From NCBI RefSeq assembly GCF_036227485.1, contig NZ_CP109479.1, positions 5,518,001-5,582,000 of the forward strand: a stretch of 64,000 bases of DNA. Reading direction: 5' to 3'. Source of the DNA: Streptomyces sp. NBC_01451 (GTDB lineage: Bacteria > Actinomycetota > Actinomycetes > Streptomycetales > Streptomycetaceae). Both the position numbers and the translations under genes were made by a program. The notes below the pieces were generated by a model. It had not been told where the DNA came from. It saw only the letters and a list, made by a program, of their open reading frames with translations, and did no database searches. Within the stretch, counting starts at the first letter, position 1. Every line of letters starts with the position of its first letter. Below are positions 33,594 through 42,108 of the stretch, in pieces.

Positions 33594-35336
33594 TCACTTG
33601 GCGTCGGCATAGCACTCCACGACCGCCGTACTGAACGGAAACCGCACCGGCGTCTCGCCGAACGTCAGCCGCCCCGCCAGTTCCGCCGCCTCCCGGATCG
33701 CCGCCACGACCGTCCCGGCCTCCTCCTCGGGACAGTGCACGATCACCTCGTCGTGCTGGAAGAAGACCAGCTCGGCCGCCATCCCCGCACAGGTCCGGCG
33801 CAGTGCGGCGAGCAGCAGCAGGGTCCAGTCGGCGGCGCTGCCCTGGACGACGAAGTTGCGCGCGAAGCGGCCCCGGGCACGGGAGTTGGAGGAGGCGTAC
33901 CCCGGCACCCACTCCTGCGCCGCCGTACCTCCCATGCCTCCCGCGCCCCCGCCGGGGTCGGTGCCCTCGTCCTCCGGGAGCGGGATGCCGGCCTCCTCCA
34001 CCGAGTCGTCGTTGGCCCGCACCGCCGGGGGACACGTACGCCCCAGCCAGGTCCGCACGAGCCGCCCCTCCTCTCCCGCGCGTGCCGCCTCGTCGACGTA
34101 CGCCACCGCCTTCGGGAACCGGCGTCTGAGCGCGGCGAGGTTCTTGAGGCCGTCCCCGGAGGTCTGTCCGTACACCGCGCCCAGCACGGCGAGCTTGGCC
34201 TGCTCCCGGTCGCCGGAGAACGCGCGGTCGGAGACGGACTGGTAGAGGTCGGTCTCCCGTCCCGCGACCTCCATCAGCCCGGGGTCGCGCGAGATGGCGG
34301 CGAGGACGCGCGGTTCCATCTGGTCGGCGTCGGCGACGACGAGCCGCCACCCGGGGTCGGCGACCACGGCCCGCCGGATCACCTTGGGGATCTGCAGCCC
34401 GCCCCCGCCGTTGGTGACCCAGCGCCCGGTGACCGTCCCGCCCGCGAGGAACTCGGGCCTGAACCGCCCGTCCCGCACCCAGTCCTGGAGCCAGGACCAG
34501 CCGTGCGCGACCCAGATCCGGTACAGCTTCTTGTACTCGACGAGGGGCTTCACCGCCGGATGGTCGATGCTCTCGATCTCCCATCTCCGCGTGGACCTCA
34601 CCTTGATGCCGGCCTGCGCGAAGGCCTTGACGACATCGGCGGGCAGATCGGGCCGCACCCGGCGCCCGAACGCCGCCGACACCTCGTCCGCCAGCTCGGC
34701 GAGCCGCCGGGGCTCGCCACCGCCCGGGAACCGCTCGCCCAGCAGCTCGTGGAGCAGGTCGCGATGGACGTCCGCGCGCCATGGCAGCCCCGCCGCGTTC
34801 ATCTCGGCGGCCACCAGCATCCCCGCCGACTCGGCGGCCGTCAGCAGCCGCATCCGGTCCGGGTGCGCGGTCGCGTCGTGCCGCCGCTGCTGGTCGGCGT
34901 ACACCTCCAGCAGGTCCGCCAGCGGCACGTGCACCGGCCCCGGCTCGAAGAGCGGCGACTGCGCGCCGGGTTCGGCGGACCGCTGCGGCGGATCGGGCGG
35001 TACGGGACCGCCGCGCAGCCTCGCGAGGGCCGCCGCCGCGGACCGGGGCTCGCCGAGCCGCCCCTCGTGGCCGAGCAGGAGCGTCTCGGCGTCCTCGATG
35101 TCGTAGCACCGCTCGACTCGCACCCCCGTGGCGAGCAGTCGCGGATAGACCTCGGGGGTGGACCGCCACACCCAGCGCGTGACGTCCGGCCGGTCACGGA
35201 CGGCCGCGCCGGGATCCGCCTCCCGCCGCACCGGCCCGGCGGGCAGCCCGTCCGGACCGAGGGGGGCGACCTCCACGCCACCGTCCTCGGCCGGAGCGAG
35301 CGCCCACCGCTCGACCGTCTCCGCCACGACTGCCAT
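33594..35336 (-). CDS. Actinobacterial family-A DNA polymerase (PolA-like, no 5'-3' exonuclease domain)
   Basis: This 580-residue protein carries family-A polymerase motifs: motif A VVADADQMEPRVLAAI, motif B-like region AKLAVLGAVYGQTSGDGL, and motif C FFQHDEVIVHC with the HDE triad. The N-terminal 150 residues correspond to a 3'-5' exonuclease-type fold in related annotations, but I cannot see a full DEDD set, so proofreading is doubtful. It lacks a 5'-3' exonuclease domain. It is an accessory polymerase rather than the main PolA and may act in repair. ATG 35336 is preferred to a TTG at 35366. A Gly-rich insertion (GGGAGGMGG) occurs between motifs B and C. Confidence 0.87.
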   Translation of the reverse strand: MAVVAETVERWALAPAEDGGVEVAPLGPDGLPAGPVRREADPGAAVRDRPDVTRWVWRSTPEVYPRLLATGVRVERCYDIEDAETLLLGHEGRLGEPRSAAAALARLRGGPVPPDPPQRSAEPGAQSPLFEPGPVHVPLADLLEVYADQQRRHDATAHPDRMRLLTAAESAGMLVAAEMNAAGLPWRADVHRDLLHELLGERFPGGGEPRRLAELADEVSAAFGRRVRPDLPADVVKAFAQAGIKVRSTRRWEIESIDHPAVKPLVEYKKLYRIWVAHGWSWLQDWVRDGRFRPEFLAGGTVTGRWVTNGGGGLQIPKVIRRAVVADPGWRLVVADADQMEPRVLAAISRDPGLMEVAGRETDLYQSVSDRAFSGDREQAKLAVLGAVYGQTSGDGLKNLAALRRRFPKAVAYVDEAARAGEEGRLVRTWLGRTCPPAVRANDDSVEEAGIPLPEDEGTDPGGGAGGMGGTAAQEWVPGYASSNSRARGRFARNFVVQGSAADWTLLLLAALRRTCAGMAAELVFFQHDEVIVHCPEEEAGTVVAAIREAAELAGRLTFGETPVRFPFSTAVVECYADAK

Positions 35337-35384
35337 GCAAGCGAGTGTGGCAGGAGGGTCTGACAACGCCTGTGACCAGCGCTT

Positions 35385-36131
35385 TCAGCCCGTCTCCTCG
35401 CCCTTCCCCGCGAAGTCCGCCTTGATCTTGGCGAGGGCCGCGACGACGTACTCCTCCGTCGCAGCCTTGGTGAGACCGACGCCGGACAGCACTCCCTCAC
35501 CGTTCTCGAACTCCAGCAGCGCGAGCAGGATGTGCTCGGTGCCGACGTAGTTGTGCCCCAGGCGCAGGGCCTCGCGGAAGGTGAGTTCGAGGGATTTCTT
35601 CGCGCCGGCGTCGAAGGGGATGAGGGCGGGGTCGTTCTCGCCGCGCGGCGGGAGGCCGGCGGTCGCGGCCTCCCGCACGCTGTCCAGGGAGACGCCCTGC
35701 GCGGTGATGGCCTTCGCCCCGAGGCTCTCCGGGTCGGCGAGGAGGCCGAGGATCAGGTGCTCGGTGCCGATCTGGTCGTTGCCGGCCGCCTTGGCCCCTT
35801 CCTGGGAGAGGACCACCACGTTCCTGGCCCGTGGCGTGAAGCGGCTGAAGCCCTGGCTCGGGTCGAGGTCCGACTCGCCCTTCGGCACGAACCGCTTCTG
35901 CGCGGCCTGCCGGGTGACGCCCATGCTCCTGCCGATGTCGGTCCAGGAGGCACCGGAACGCCGTGCCTGGTCGACGAAGTGGCCGATCAGATGGTCGGCC
36001 ACCTCGCCGAGGTGATCAGCGGCGATCACCGCGTCCTGGAGCTGATCGAGGGCGTCGGTGTGCACCTTCTTGATGGCCTCGATGAGGTCGTCGAGACGTA
36101 CGGAGGCCCGGACGGGCTGATTGGTCGTCAT
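35385..36131 (-). CDS. Clp N-terminal-domain protein with N-terminal helix-turn-helix
   Basis: This 248-residue protein has a coiled N-terminal helix, a helix-turn-helix-like segment (ASWTDIGRSMGVTRQAAQKR, residues about 61-80), and a duplicated Clp_N repeat domain (FTPRARNVVVLSQEGAKAAG and LRLGHNYVGTEHILLALLEF). It has no AAA+ ATPase. Clp_N modules bind substrates or adaptors, and the helix-turn-helix suggests DNA binding. Palindromic sites lie just before its start, consistent with autoregulation. It is divergent from the DUF2786 gene. Its role as a regulator of protein quality control is an inference. Confidence 0.85.
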   Translation of the reverse strand: MTTNQPVRASVRLDDLIEAIKKVHTDALDQLQDAVIAADHLGEVADHLIGHFVDQARRSGASWTDIGRSMGVTRQAAQKRFVPKGESDLDPSQGFSRFTPRARNVVVLSQEGAKAAGNDQIGTEHLILGLLADPESLGAKAITAQGVSLDSVREAATAGLPPRGENDPALIPFDAGAKKSLELTFREALRLGHNYVGTEHILLALLEFENGEGVLSGVGLTKAATEEYVVAALAKIKADFAGKGEETG

Positions 36132-36132
36132 G

Positions 36133-36179
36133 TGTCAACCGTAGGTTGTCAGCAAGGGGGTGTCAACCCGAAGTTGACA
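36133..36179. promoter_or_regulatory. Operator-like repeats between Clp_N and DUF2786 genes
   Basis: TGTCAACC occurs twice (36133-36140 and 36161-36168). The second copy is part of a perfect inverted repeat, TGTCAACccgaaGTTGACA (36161-36179), and the first of CAACCgtaGGTTG (36136-36148). They lie directly before the Clp_N ATG and 32 bp before the DUF2786 GTG, so one protein could control both genes. Confidence 0.65.
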
Positions 36180-36210
36180 GTGGGTGTCGGCGGCATGAAA
36201 CGATCGACGG

Positions 36211-37404
36211 GTGACCAGCAGCAAGCCCTCTCCGCCCGGCACCGTCGAGCGAGCCTTCCAGGCCGCCCTGTACGCGGACACGGACACCTCGCTCGACACG
36301 GGAGCGTCCCTGCTCGCCGCCGACCCGGCCGCGGACGCCGAACTCGCCCGGCGCGGCGAGGAGTTCGTGGCGTCCGCATGGCGCCGGGGCTGGCAGCCGG
36401 CCGACGTCGTACGCCTGGTCCGGCGCGAGCTGGACGACGTGCACGTACGCCTGGTGTCGGCCCTGATCACCGCCCAGGTGCCGAACGACCGGGTCCGGGA
36501 CCGCCGCTGGACGGAACAGCTGGCCGACCTCGCCGCAGCCCCCGCCCCACCCCGCACGGACCGCTTCACGCACGCGACGACGGTCCTGGAGCTGTACCGC
36601 CTGCTGCTGACCCTGCCGACACTGGAACCCCTGGACGAACAGCGGGCAGGGCCGGGGGAGGGCGCGCGCCGGGGGCACCCGGAGTCCCGCATGCTGCCCC
36701 GTATCCGCGCGCTGCTGGCCAAGGCGGAGGCCACCGGGTTCCCCGAGGAGGCCGAGGCGCTGAGCGCGAAGGCCCAGGAACTGATGGCCCGGCACAGCAT
36801 CGACGAGGCCCTGCTCGCGGCCGGCGCCCCGGCGGGCGACGTCCCGCGCGCGTGCCGCCTCGGTGTGGACGCCCCGTACGAGGAGGCCAAGGCGGTTCTC
36901 CTGCACGCCGTGGCCGAGGCGAACCGCTGCCGGGCGGTGTGGAACGAGGCGCTGGGCTTCTCCACGGTGGTGGGCTTCGAACCCGACCTGGAGGCGGTGG
37001 AACTCCTCTACACGTCCCTGCTGGTGCAGGCCACGACGGCGATGACGAAGGCGGAGGCCGCGCAGCGGGCGAAGGGCCGCAACCGGACGAAGACCTTCCG
37101 CCAGTCCTTCCTGGCCGCCTACGCCCACAAGACGGGCACCCGCCTGGCAGCGGCGGCGGCAGCGGAGACGGCCGACGCGGCGGCGGCAACGCAGACCACC
37201 GCCCCCCTCCTCCCGGTCCTGGCCACCCGTGACCTGGCCGTCACCGCCCACCTGGACCAGATGTTCCCGACGACCACGACGACCCGCCTGCGAGGCGTGA
37301 CCGACGAGGCGGGCTGGACGGAGGGCACGGCGGCGGCGGACCGGGCGGCACTGCACGCCCGCCCGCGCCTGCCGGGACAGAACGCCTGGCGCACCCCGCC
37401 ATGA
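36211..37404 (+). CDS. DUF2786-domain protein
   Basis: This 397-residue protein contains a DUF2786 motif in the middle (RIRALLAKAEATGFPEEAEA, then LSAKAQELMARHSIDEALL, residues about 167-208), a helical segment found in phage- and plasmid-linked proteins and in many Streptomyces chromosomal ones. The N-terminal half is helical and acidic; the C-terminal part (about 215-340) resembles the second domain of the family with a conserved RNRTKTFRQSFLAAYAHKTG. No catalytic function is established. The GTG start at 36211 is directly beside the operator repeats. Confidence 0.8.
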   Translation: MTSSKPSPPGTVERAFQAALYADTDTSLDTGASLLAADPAADAELARRGEEFVASAWRRGWQPADVVRLVRRELDDVHVRLVSALITAQVPNDRVRDRRWTEQLADLAAAPAPPRTDRFTHATTVLELYRLLLTLPTLEPLDEQRAGPGEGARRGHPESRMLPRIRALLAKAEATGFPEEAEALSAKAQELMARHSIDEALLAAGAPAGDVPRACRLGVDAPYEEAKAVLLHAVAEANRCRAVWNEALGFSTVVGFEPDLEAVELLYTSLLVQATTAMTKAEAAQRAKGRNRTKTFRQSFLAAYAHKTGTRLAAAAAAETADAAAATQTTAPLLPVLATRDLAVTAHLDQMFPTTTTTRLRGVTDEAGWTEGTAAADRAALHARPRLPGQNAWRTPP

Positions 37405-37423
37405 ACGCGCGCCGCGCCTCGGC

Positions 37424-37963
37424 TCAGGACCCCAGGCCCGCCGTGGGCAGCCCCGACGGGAGCTGACCGCCCTGCGACTTGGTGTACGTCTCGGTGCCGA
37501 GGCTGCTCGACCAGGTGATCTTCATCGACGTCCTGTCGACGGAGTCGACCATCCCCCCGGTCCTTTCCTTGGTCCCGTCCGAGCAGGTGAGGTGGACCAT
37601 CTGCATCCCCGCCTCCTTGCCCGCCGTACCGCTGCACACGGTCCCCCCGGTGGCGAACAACCCGGCCTTCGTCCCGGTGATCACCAGCGCCACGGCACTG
37701 CCCTTGCTGGTGGTCAGCCAGCTGCCCACCAGCGCACTGTCCGTGGTGGTCGAACCGCTGCTGCCGTCACCGCCGCCCGCGTCGGAGGCGGAGGGGGACG
37801 GTGCGGAGGGCGAGGCCGACGAGTCCGTACCGCCACTCGCCGACCCGTCGTCGGACCCCCCGTCGCCGCTGCACCCGGCAAGCAGGAGCACCGCAACCAC
37901 CCCGGCCGCCGAGGCCGCACCAGCCCTGCGCGCCAACGCGCGCGCGTACGTCACCGAATTCAC
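37424..37963 (-). CDS. Secreted lipoprotein
   Basis: This 179-residue protein has a lipoprotein signal (ARALARRAG followed by VVAVLLLAGC, lipidated Cys near residue 31). A Gly/Ser/Asp-rich linker of about 40 residues and a small beta-rich domain follow, with GSWLTTSKGSAVALVITGTK and two cysteines (TVCSGTAG, HLTCSDGT) that could form a disulfide. The domain is like small serine-rich Streptomyces lipoproteins of unknown function. GTG 37963 was chosen because GGGAG precedes it and it places the signal peptide at the N-terminus. Confidence 0.8.
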   Translation of the reverse strand: MNSVTYARALARRAGAASAAGVVAVLLLAGCSGDGGSDDGSASGGTDSSASPSAPSPSASDAGGGDGSSGSTTTDSALVGSWLTTSKGSAVALVITGTKAGLFATGGTVCSGTAGKEAGMQMVHLTCSDGTKERTGGMVDSVDRTSMKITWSSSLGTETYTKSQGGQLPSGLPTAGLGS

Positions 37964-38029
37964 CGGGAAGCTCCCAACCAGTAGCCGCCGGCAATAGCCG
38001 TAACGACCGCACGACACGACCGCAGCAAG

Positions 38030-38335
38030 CTACCAGGACGACTTGCGAACGCCTGGGAGGAACCCTGCATGCGCCTGTGAACGCAGGCCGACCCGGGACA
38101 GTCCGAACGCCCGGAAGTACCCGCGGGGCCGCCCGTCCACCTGGTCCCGGTTGCGCACGCGCGTGGCGCTCGCGTCACGAGGCTGCCGTTCCAGTTCCCG
38201 CCGGGCCGCCGCCCGTTCCGCGTCCGTCGAAGCCGGCCGCCGGACGATCTCCTTCAGCTCGGCCCGCCGCTGGGCGTACCGGGCGACGATCTCCTGCCGC
38301 TTCTCGTTCTTCGCGATCTTGCTCTTCTTCGCCAT
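38030..38335 (-). CDS. rpsN: Ribosomal protein S14, zinc-independent paralogue
   Basis: This 101-residue protein begins [20 protein letters not shown] and contains the S14 core [20 protein letters not shown] and [11 protein letters not shown]. It lacks the CxxC...CxxC zinc motif of the housekeeping short S14. It replaces the zinc form under zinc starvation. It follows rpmB by 39 bp in a probable operon under the Zur-type box at 38645. Confidence 0.95.
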   Translation of the reverse strand: MAKKSKIAKNEKRQEIVARYAQRRAELKEIVRRPASTDAERAAARRELERQPRDASATRVRNRDQVDGRPRGYFRAFGLSRVGLRSQAHAGFLPGVRKSSW

Positions 38336-38374
38336 GTCGCTGCCGCCTCTGTCCTCTCTGTCCCGTCCGGCCCG

Positions 38375-38611
38375 TCAGACCTTGACCCCGCGGGCCCGGA
38401 TCCGGGCCACCGCCGCCTCGACGCCGATCGTGTCGACGGTCTTGATCCCCTTCGCGCTCAGCCGCAGCCGGACGTGCCTGCCCTCGCTCGGCAGCCAGTA
38501 CCGCTTGGACTGGATGTTGGGGTTGAAGCGACGGGACGTACGCCGGTGGGAGTGGCTGATGTTGTTGCCGAAGCCCGGCTGGGCGCCGGACAGCATGCAG
38601 TGGGCGGACAA
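38375..38611 (-). CDS. rpmB: Ribosomal protein L28, zinc-independent paralogue
   Basis: This 78-residue protein contains the L28 signature [20 protein letters not shown] and ends in [10 protein letters not shown]. Only one cysteine (Cys5) is present, so it lacks the zinc-binding pairs of the other form. It is the first gene of the minus-strand operon with rpsN, directly behind the shared Zur-type operator. Confidence 0.95.
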   Translation of the reverse strand: MSAHCMLSGAQPGFGNNISHSHRRTSRRFNPNIQSKRYWLPSEGRHVRLRLSAKGIKTVDTIGVEAAVARIRARGVKV

Positions 38612-38644
38612 GGTGACGCACCTCTCTCGGTCAAGCTATGCAAA

Positions 38645-38659
38645 TGGAAGTCGTTTTCA
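38645..38659. promoter_or_regulatory. Zur-type box between divergent ribosomal operons
   Basis: TGGAAGTCGTTTTCA matches the Streptomyces Zur pattern (TGaAAacgatttTCA) with a few changes. It lies in a 61-bp gap between rpmB (minus) and rpmG (plus), 14 bp before the rpmG ATG, so a bound repressor would shut off both operons in zinc-replete cells. Confidence 0.8.
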
Positions 38660-38672
38660 GTAAGATACCAGC

Positions 38673-38837
38673 ATGGCTCGCAACGAACTCCGGCCGGTCG
38701 TCAAACTCCGGTCCACGGCCGGGACCGGCTTCACCTACGTCACCCGCAAGAACCGCCGCAACGACCCGGACCGCATGACCCTGCGCAAGTACGACCCGGT
38801 CGCCGGCCGTCACGTCGACTTCCGAGAGGAGCGCTGA
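38673..38837 (+). CDS. rpmG: Ribosomal protein L33, zinc-independent paralogue
   Basis: This 54-residue protein starts [19 protein letters not shown] and contains the L33 segments [16 protein letters not shown] and LRKYDP. It lacks all cysteines of the zinc-binding form. It is 9 bp before rpmE2 and the first gene of the plus-strand zinc-starvation operon. Confidence 0.95.
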   Translation: MARNELRPVVKLRSTAGTGFTYVTRKNRRNDPDRMTLRKYDPVAGRHVDFREER

Positions 38838-38846
38838 TCAGCCGCC

Positions 38847-39095
38847 ATGCGTAAGGGAATCCACCCGGCGTACGGGCCCGTCGTCTTCCGTGACCGGGCC
38901 GCGAACCACGCCTTCCTCACCCAGTCCACGATGACCAGCGAGAAGACGGTCGACTGGGAGGACGGCAACACCTACCCCGTCGTCGACGTCGAGATCTCGA
39001 ACGTCAGCCACCCCTTCTACACCGGCACGGCCCGCGTCCTGGACACGGCCGGCCGGGTGGAGCGCTTCGAGCGCCGGTACGGCAAGAAGGACTGA
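38847..39095 (+). CDS. rpmE2: Ribosomal protein L31, type B (zinc-independent)
   Basis: This 82-residue protein starts [18 protein letters not shown] and contains the type-B hallmark [20 protein letters not shown] and [13 protein letters not shown]. It has no cysteine ligands, unlike the type A protein. It substitutes for zinc L31 when zinc is scarce. It lies between rpmG and a CobW-like gene. Confidence 0.95.
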   Translation: MRKGIHPAYGPVVFRDRAANHAFLTQSTMTSEKTVDWEDGNTYPVVDVEISNVSHPFYTGTARVLDTAGRVERFERRYGKKD

Positions 39096-39105
39096 GGAAA
39101 CACAC

Positions 39106-40344
39106 GTGCAGGTGCATGAGCACGGGTCCTCCGGGGCTCACGAACTCTCCGTGGCGATCGTCGGCGGACTGCACGCCGACGCCCGCAAGGCCGCCGTCGC
39201 GCGGCTGCTCGCCGACGTGCCCGGCAGCGTCGTACTCCACCACGACCTCGCCACGGCCGTCGCCGGGACGGTCGTGCGGACCGTCAGCGACACCAGCGGC
39301 ATCCTCTCCGCGGGCGAGGCGCCCCTGGTCAACGACTGCGCGTGCTGCGCCCTGCGCGAGGACCTCGTCCCGGAGCTGCGGCGGCTCGCGGAGGCCGGGC
39401 GGACCCGGCTGGCGATCGTCGAGCTGTGGGACTCCGTCGAGCCCAAGGCGATGGCCGAGGTGGTGACGGCCGGCGGCCTCACGGTCACCGGCGTCATCAC
39501 CGCCGTCGACCCGGCACTGCTGCTGCCGTACCTCGGCAACGGCGACGACCTGGCCGAGCGCGGCCTCGCCGCCGCGGCCACCGACCAGCGCACGGTCGCG
39601 GACACCTTCGCACGCCAGCTGGAGTACGCCACCGTCCTCGCCCTCGTCGACTCCCCGGACGCCGACGACGAGGACCGCGAGCTGCTCGCGCAGCTCCACC
39701 CGACAGCCCGCCAGGTCCCCGTCACGGGCGGCCACCCAGGGGACTTGGCGGGCGCGCCCGACGCGGCCGACCCGGCCTGCGGGTCCGGCAGGGAAGCGGC
39801 GCCGCTCTCGGCCCTCGCCTCCGCCGCCCTCGCCGGATTCGACGTCGAGGCCGCCGCCGCGGCTCAGCACCCGGCGTGCGCGCTGCTGCCCGCGGAGGCC
39901 GACGCGCACGGCGTGTCCACCCTCGTGTGGCACCGCCGCCGCCCCTTCCACCCGGAGCGGCTGTACGAGGCCCTGGAGGACCTGACCTGCGCCGCCGCGC
40001 GCAGCCGGGGCCGGTTCTGGCTCGCCGACCACCCCGACACGCTGCTCCACTGGGACGCGGCGGGCGGCGCGCTGTGCGTGGAGAGCGCGGGTCCCTGGCT
40101 CGCCTCCCTCCCGGACGCGGCCTGGGACATGGTCGAGCCCGTGCGCCGGGCCGCCGCCGCCCTCGACTGGCACCCCGAGCACGGCGACTGCTGCCAGCAC
40201 CTGGTGTTCACGTCCCCCGGCCTCGACCGCGACGGACTCGAACAGCTCCTGGAGTCCTGCCTGCTCACCGACGCGGAGTACGCCGGCGGGCGCACCGCCT
40301 GGAAGCGCCTGCCGCCCGCCTTCGACACCCTCCTGGAGGTCTGA
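39106..40344 (+). CDS. CobW/COG0523-like protein with degenerate GTPase motifs
   Basis: This 412-residue protein keeps the COG0523 metal motif [12 protein letters not shown] (CxCC-type, residues about 77-88) and a CobW C-terminal domain ([40 protein letters not shown]). In zinc-regulated operons such proteins are seen as zinc chaperones. The P-loop, however, reads [15 protein letters not shown], without the GK[ST] residues, and the NKxD-type segment reads VDSPDADD, so GTP hydrolysis is unlikely. It overlaps neither neighbour and starts with GTG 10 bp after rpmE2. Confidence 0.88.
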   Translation: MQVHEHGSSGAHELSVAIVGGLHADARKAAVARLLADVPGSVVLHHDLATAVAGTVVRTVSDTSGILSAGEAPLVNDCACCALREDLVPELRRLAEAGRTRLAIVELWDSVEPKAMAEVVTAGGLTVTGVITAVDPALLLPYLGNGDDLAERGLAAAATDQRTVADTFARQLEYATVLALVDSPDADDEDRELLAQLHPTARQVPVTGGHPGDLAGAPDAADPACGSGREAAPLSALASAALAGFDVEAAAAAQHPACALLPAEADAHGVSTLVWHRRRPFHPERLYEALEDLTCAAARSRGRFWLADHPDTLLHWDAAGGALCVESAGPWLASLPDAAWDMVEPVRRAAAALDWHPEHGDCCQHLVFTSPGLDRDGLEQLLESCLLTDAEYAGGRTAWKRLPPAFDTLLEV

Positions 40345-40351
40345 CCCCGAC

Positions 40352-40585
40352 ATGGCCCGCAAGATCGAACGCAAGCCCCTCAAGGCCCGCCCCAACCCGC
40401 TGGACGCGGCGAAGATCACGTACATCGACTACAAGGACACGGATCTGCTGCGGAAGTTCATCTCCGACCGCGGCAAGATCCGCAGCCGCCGGGTCACCCG
40501 CGTCTCGGCCCAGCAGCAGCGGCTGCTCGCCCGCGCGATCAAGAACGCCAGGGAGATGGCACTGCTGCCGTACGTGTCCCGGTAG
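40352..40585 (+). CDS. rpsR: Ribosomal protein S18, zinc-independent paralogue
   Basis: This 77-residue protein contains the S18 core [20 protein letters not shown] and [19 protein letters not shown]. No cysteines are present. It is last in the plus-strand zinc-starvation operon, 7 bp after the CobW-like gene, and ends before a strong terminator. Confidence 0.95.
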   Translation: MARKIERKPLKARPNPLDAAKITYIDYKDTDLLRKFISDRGKIRSRRVTRVSAQQQRLLARAIKNAREMALLPYVSR

Positions 40586-40641
40586 CCGCCGCGCCCCGCG
40601 CGACCTGCGCGATCTGTTCGCGCGCCCCCGCCGCCGCCCCA

Positions 40642-40685
40642 CCCGCACCCCCGTCTCCGTACGCCCCGGGAGACGGGGGTGCGGG
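40642..40685 (+). terminator. Terminator after rpsR
   Basis: A perfect 17-bp stem (40642-40658 with 40669-40685, 10-nt loop) lies in the first part of the 307-bp gap after rpsR. The rest of the gap holds promoter motifs for the DUF397 gene. Confidence 0.85.
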
Positions 40686-40746
40686 CGTGCGGGGGAACGC
40701 GCGGGGGCGCGCGTGCGTCAAGGTGAGTAGTGGCGCGAACACCTGG

Positions 40747-40788
40747 CGTGCACGTGCATCTGACCGTGCGTATGCCCTTGCATACGCC
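40747..40788 (+). promoter_or_regulatory. Conserved promoter motif before the DUF397 gene
   Basis: GCGTGCACGTGCATCTG (40747-40763) and GCCCTTGCATACGCC (40774-40788) are both repeated in inverse orientation before the ATPase gene (41885-41915). They include the palindrome TGCACGTGCA. The WhiJ-like regulator next door is a plausible binder. Confidence 0.65.
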
Positions 40789-40892
40789 TGTGCATCCGCC
40801 CATGCGTCTGCACGTGAACAGAGTTATGATCCGGCAGAGTTGACCACCGCACCAATGGCCTCACCAGCCAGTGCACCACCAGGGAGCGACCT

Positions 40893-41171
40893 GTGGACCA
40901 CGACGTGTACGGCGTTGGCGCAGCCGATGAGTCCGGCGTGTACAACGGCATGGCCGCCGCGCGGCTGGACGGGGTCGCCGCCTGGCAGAAGAGCCGGCAC
41001 AGCAACTCGCAGGGCTCCTGCGTCGAGTTCGCGCGGCTGCCCGGCGGCGAGGTGGCGGTACGCAACTCGCGCTTCCCCGACGGTCCGGCGCTCGTCTACA
41101 CGCGCGCCGAGATCGAGGCGATGCTCCTGGGCATCAAGGACGGCGAGTTCGACCACCTGACCGCGAGCTGA
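40893..41171 (+). CDS. DUF397-domain small protein
   Basis: This 92-residue protein carries the DUF397 signature: AAWQKSRHSNSQGSCVEFAR (residues 29-48), GEVAVRNSRFPDGPALVYTR, and EIEAMLLGIKDGEFDHL. In Streptomyces DUF397 proteins usually pair with XRE/DUF5753 (WhiJ-like) regulators and ATPases of the same locus and act in developmental switching. GTG 40893 follows AGGGAG. Confidence 0.9.
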   Translation: MDHDVYGVGAADESGVYNGMAAARLDGVAAWQKSRHSNSQGSCVEFARLPGGEVAVRNSRFPDGPALVYTRAEIEAMLLGIKDGEFDHLTAS

Positions 41172-41288
41172 CCGCCCCGCGGCCGTCTCCGCTCCGGAGG
41201 CCCCGGAGTCGGGACAAGCAGGGCGTAACAGCCGTGACACGGGCCGTGACGCGCGTAGAAAAGTGGCCCGAAGAAACTCCGCCGTGCC

Positions 41289-41798
41289 TCACTCGGCGGA
41301 GTGCAGCCCGAACAGTGCCCAGACGACCTTGCCGCCCAGCGCGCCCGAGAGCGGGTGCCAGCCCCAGCTGTCGCTGAACGAGTCGACGAGGAACAGACCC
41401 CGGCCCGACTCGGCCGAGAAGTCCTCCGAGAACTCCTCGGTGTCGTACGCCACCGGACTCTCCCTGCTGGGGTCGCGCACCGCGCACACCAGCCGCTCGG
41501 TCCAGCGCATCAGGTGCAGCCGGACGGGCGGCTCCTGGGGCGAGGTGTGCGGGGGGTCCGTGGGCAGCGCGTGCCGAAGAGCGTTGGTGACCAGCTCGGA
41601 GACGACCAGGCAGACGTCGTCCAGACGGTCGCCGATGTCCCACTGGGTGAGTGTTCTGCGACTGAACTGCCGTGCCTCGCGCACCGCTTCGTAGCGGGCG
41701 GGCAGCGCGCACGACGCCGCGTTGGACACGGCCGAGGGATCCAGTGGCGGAAGTCCCTGCCTTAAAGGCTCGAGCATGGTCGATCCATTCATCCCCAT
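41289..41798 (-). CDS. HATPase_c_2 anti-sigma/regulatory ATP-binding protein
   Basis: This 169-residue protein has the GHKL ATP-binding fold: N-box VCLVVSELVTNALRHALP (residues about 65-82), VRLHLMRWTERLVCAVRDPS, and the G-box ESGRGLFLVDSFSDSWGW. It resembles RsbW-like regulators of sigma factors or developmental pathways. ATG 41798 follows GGGAG. It is divergent from the XRE gene at 42109, and its promoter shares motifs with that of DUF397. Confidence 0.87.
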   Translation of the reverse strand: MGMNGSTMLEPLRQGLPPLDPSAVSNAASCALPARYEAVREARQFSRRTLTQWDIGDRLDDVCLVVSELVTNALRHALPTDPPHTSPQEPPVRLHLMRWTERLVCAVRDPSRESPVAYDTEEFSEDFSAESGRGLFLVDSFSDSWGWHPLSGALGGKVVWALFGLHSAE

Positions 41799-41884
41799 GC
41801 GAGGCACTCCCGGGAGATCGCGGTCGTTGCGATGCAGTCCTTGCGATGCAGCGGTGGCGCGAGACCATGGTTTCCGATGCGTAC

Positions 41885-41915
41885 GGCGGATGCAAGGGCA
41901 GATGCACGTGCACGC
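41885..41915 (-). promoter_or_regulatory. Conserved promoter motif before the ATPase gene
   Basis: This is the reverse complement of the motif at 40747-40788: GCGTGCACGTGCATCTG (on the minus strand, 41915-41899) followed directly by CCCTTGCATCCGCC. The version before DUF397 has 11 extra bases between the two halves, about one helical turn. Confidence 0.65.
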
Positions 41916-42108
41916 GCCTGAATTGGACCCACCCGTACCGCTTCTTGGTCATTTTTTCCGCCAACTTTTCACCTCTGGCTGGTCTTCCCCTTGCCTCTAC
42001 CTGTGCGTACGCTCTGACGTCTTCCCATTTGAGTAACCGGACGAGTACTGCTCGGAGTGTTTTAGTGGCAGACTGCGGCCCCTGGAGAGGTTGGGGAGGG
42101 TGACGAAC

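Noticed and set aside
38043..38663. A 206-codon plus-strand frame over the rpsN-rpmB operon
   Set aside because: Both ribosomal genes are certain on the other strand and the frame overlaps the Zur-type box.
40687..41160. A 157-codon plus-strand frame over the DUF397 gene
   Set aside because: It is out of frame with the recognised DUF397 domain and begins in the promoter.
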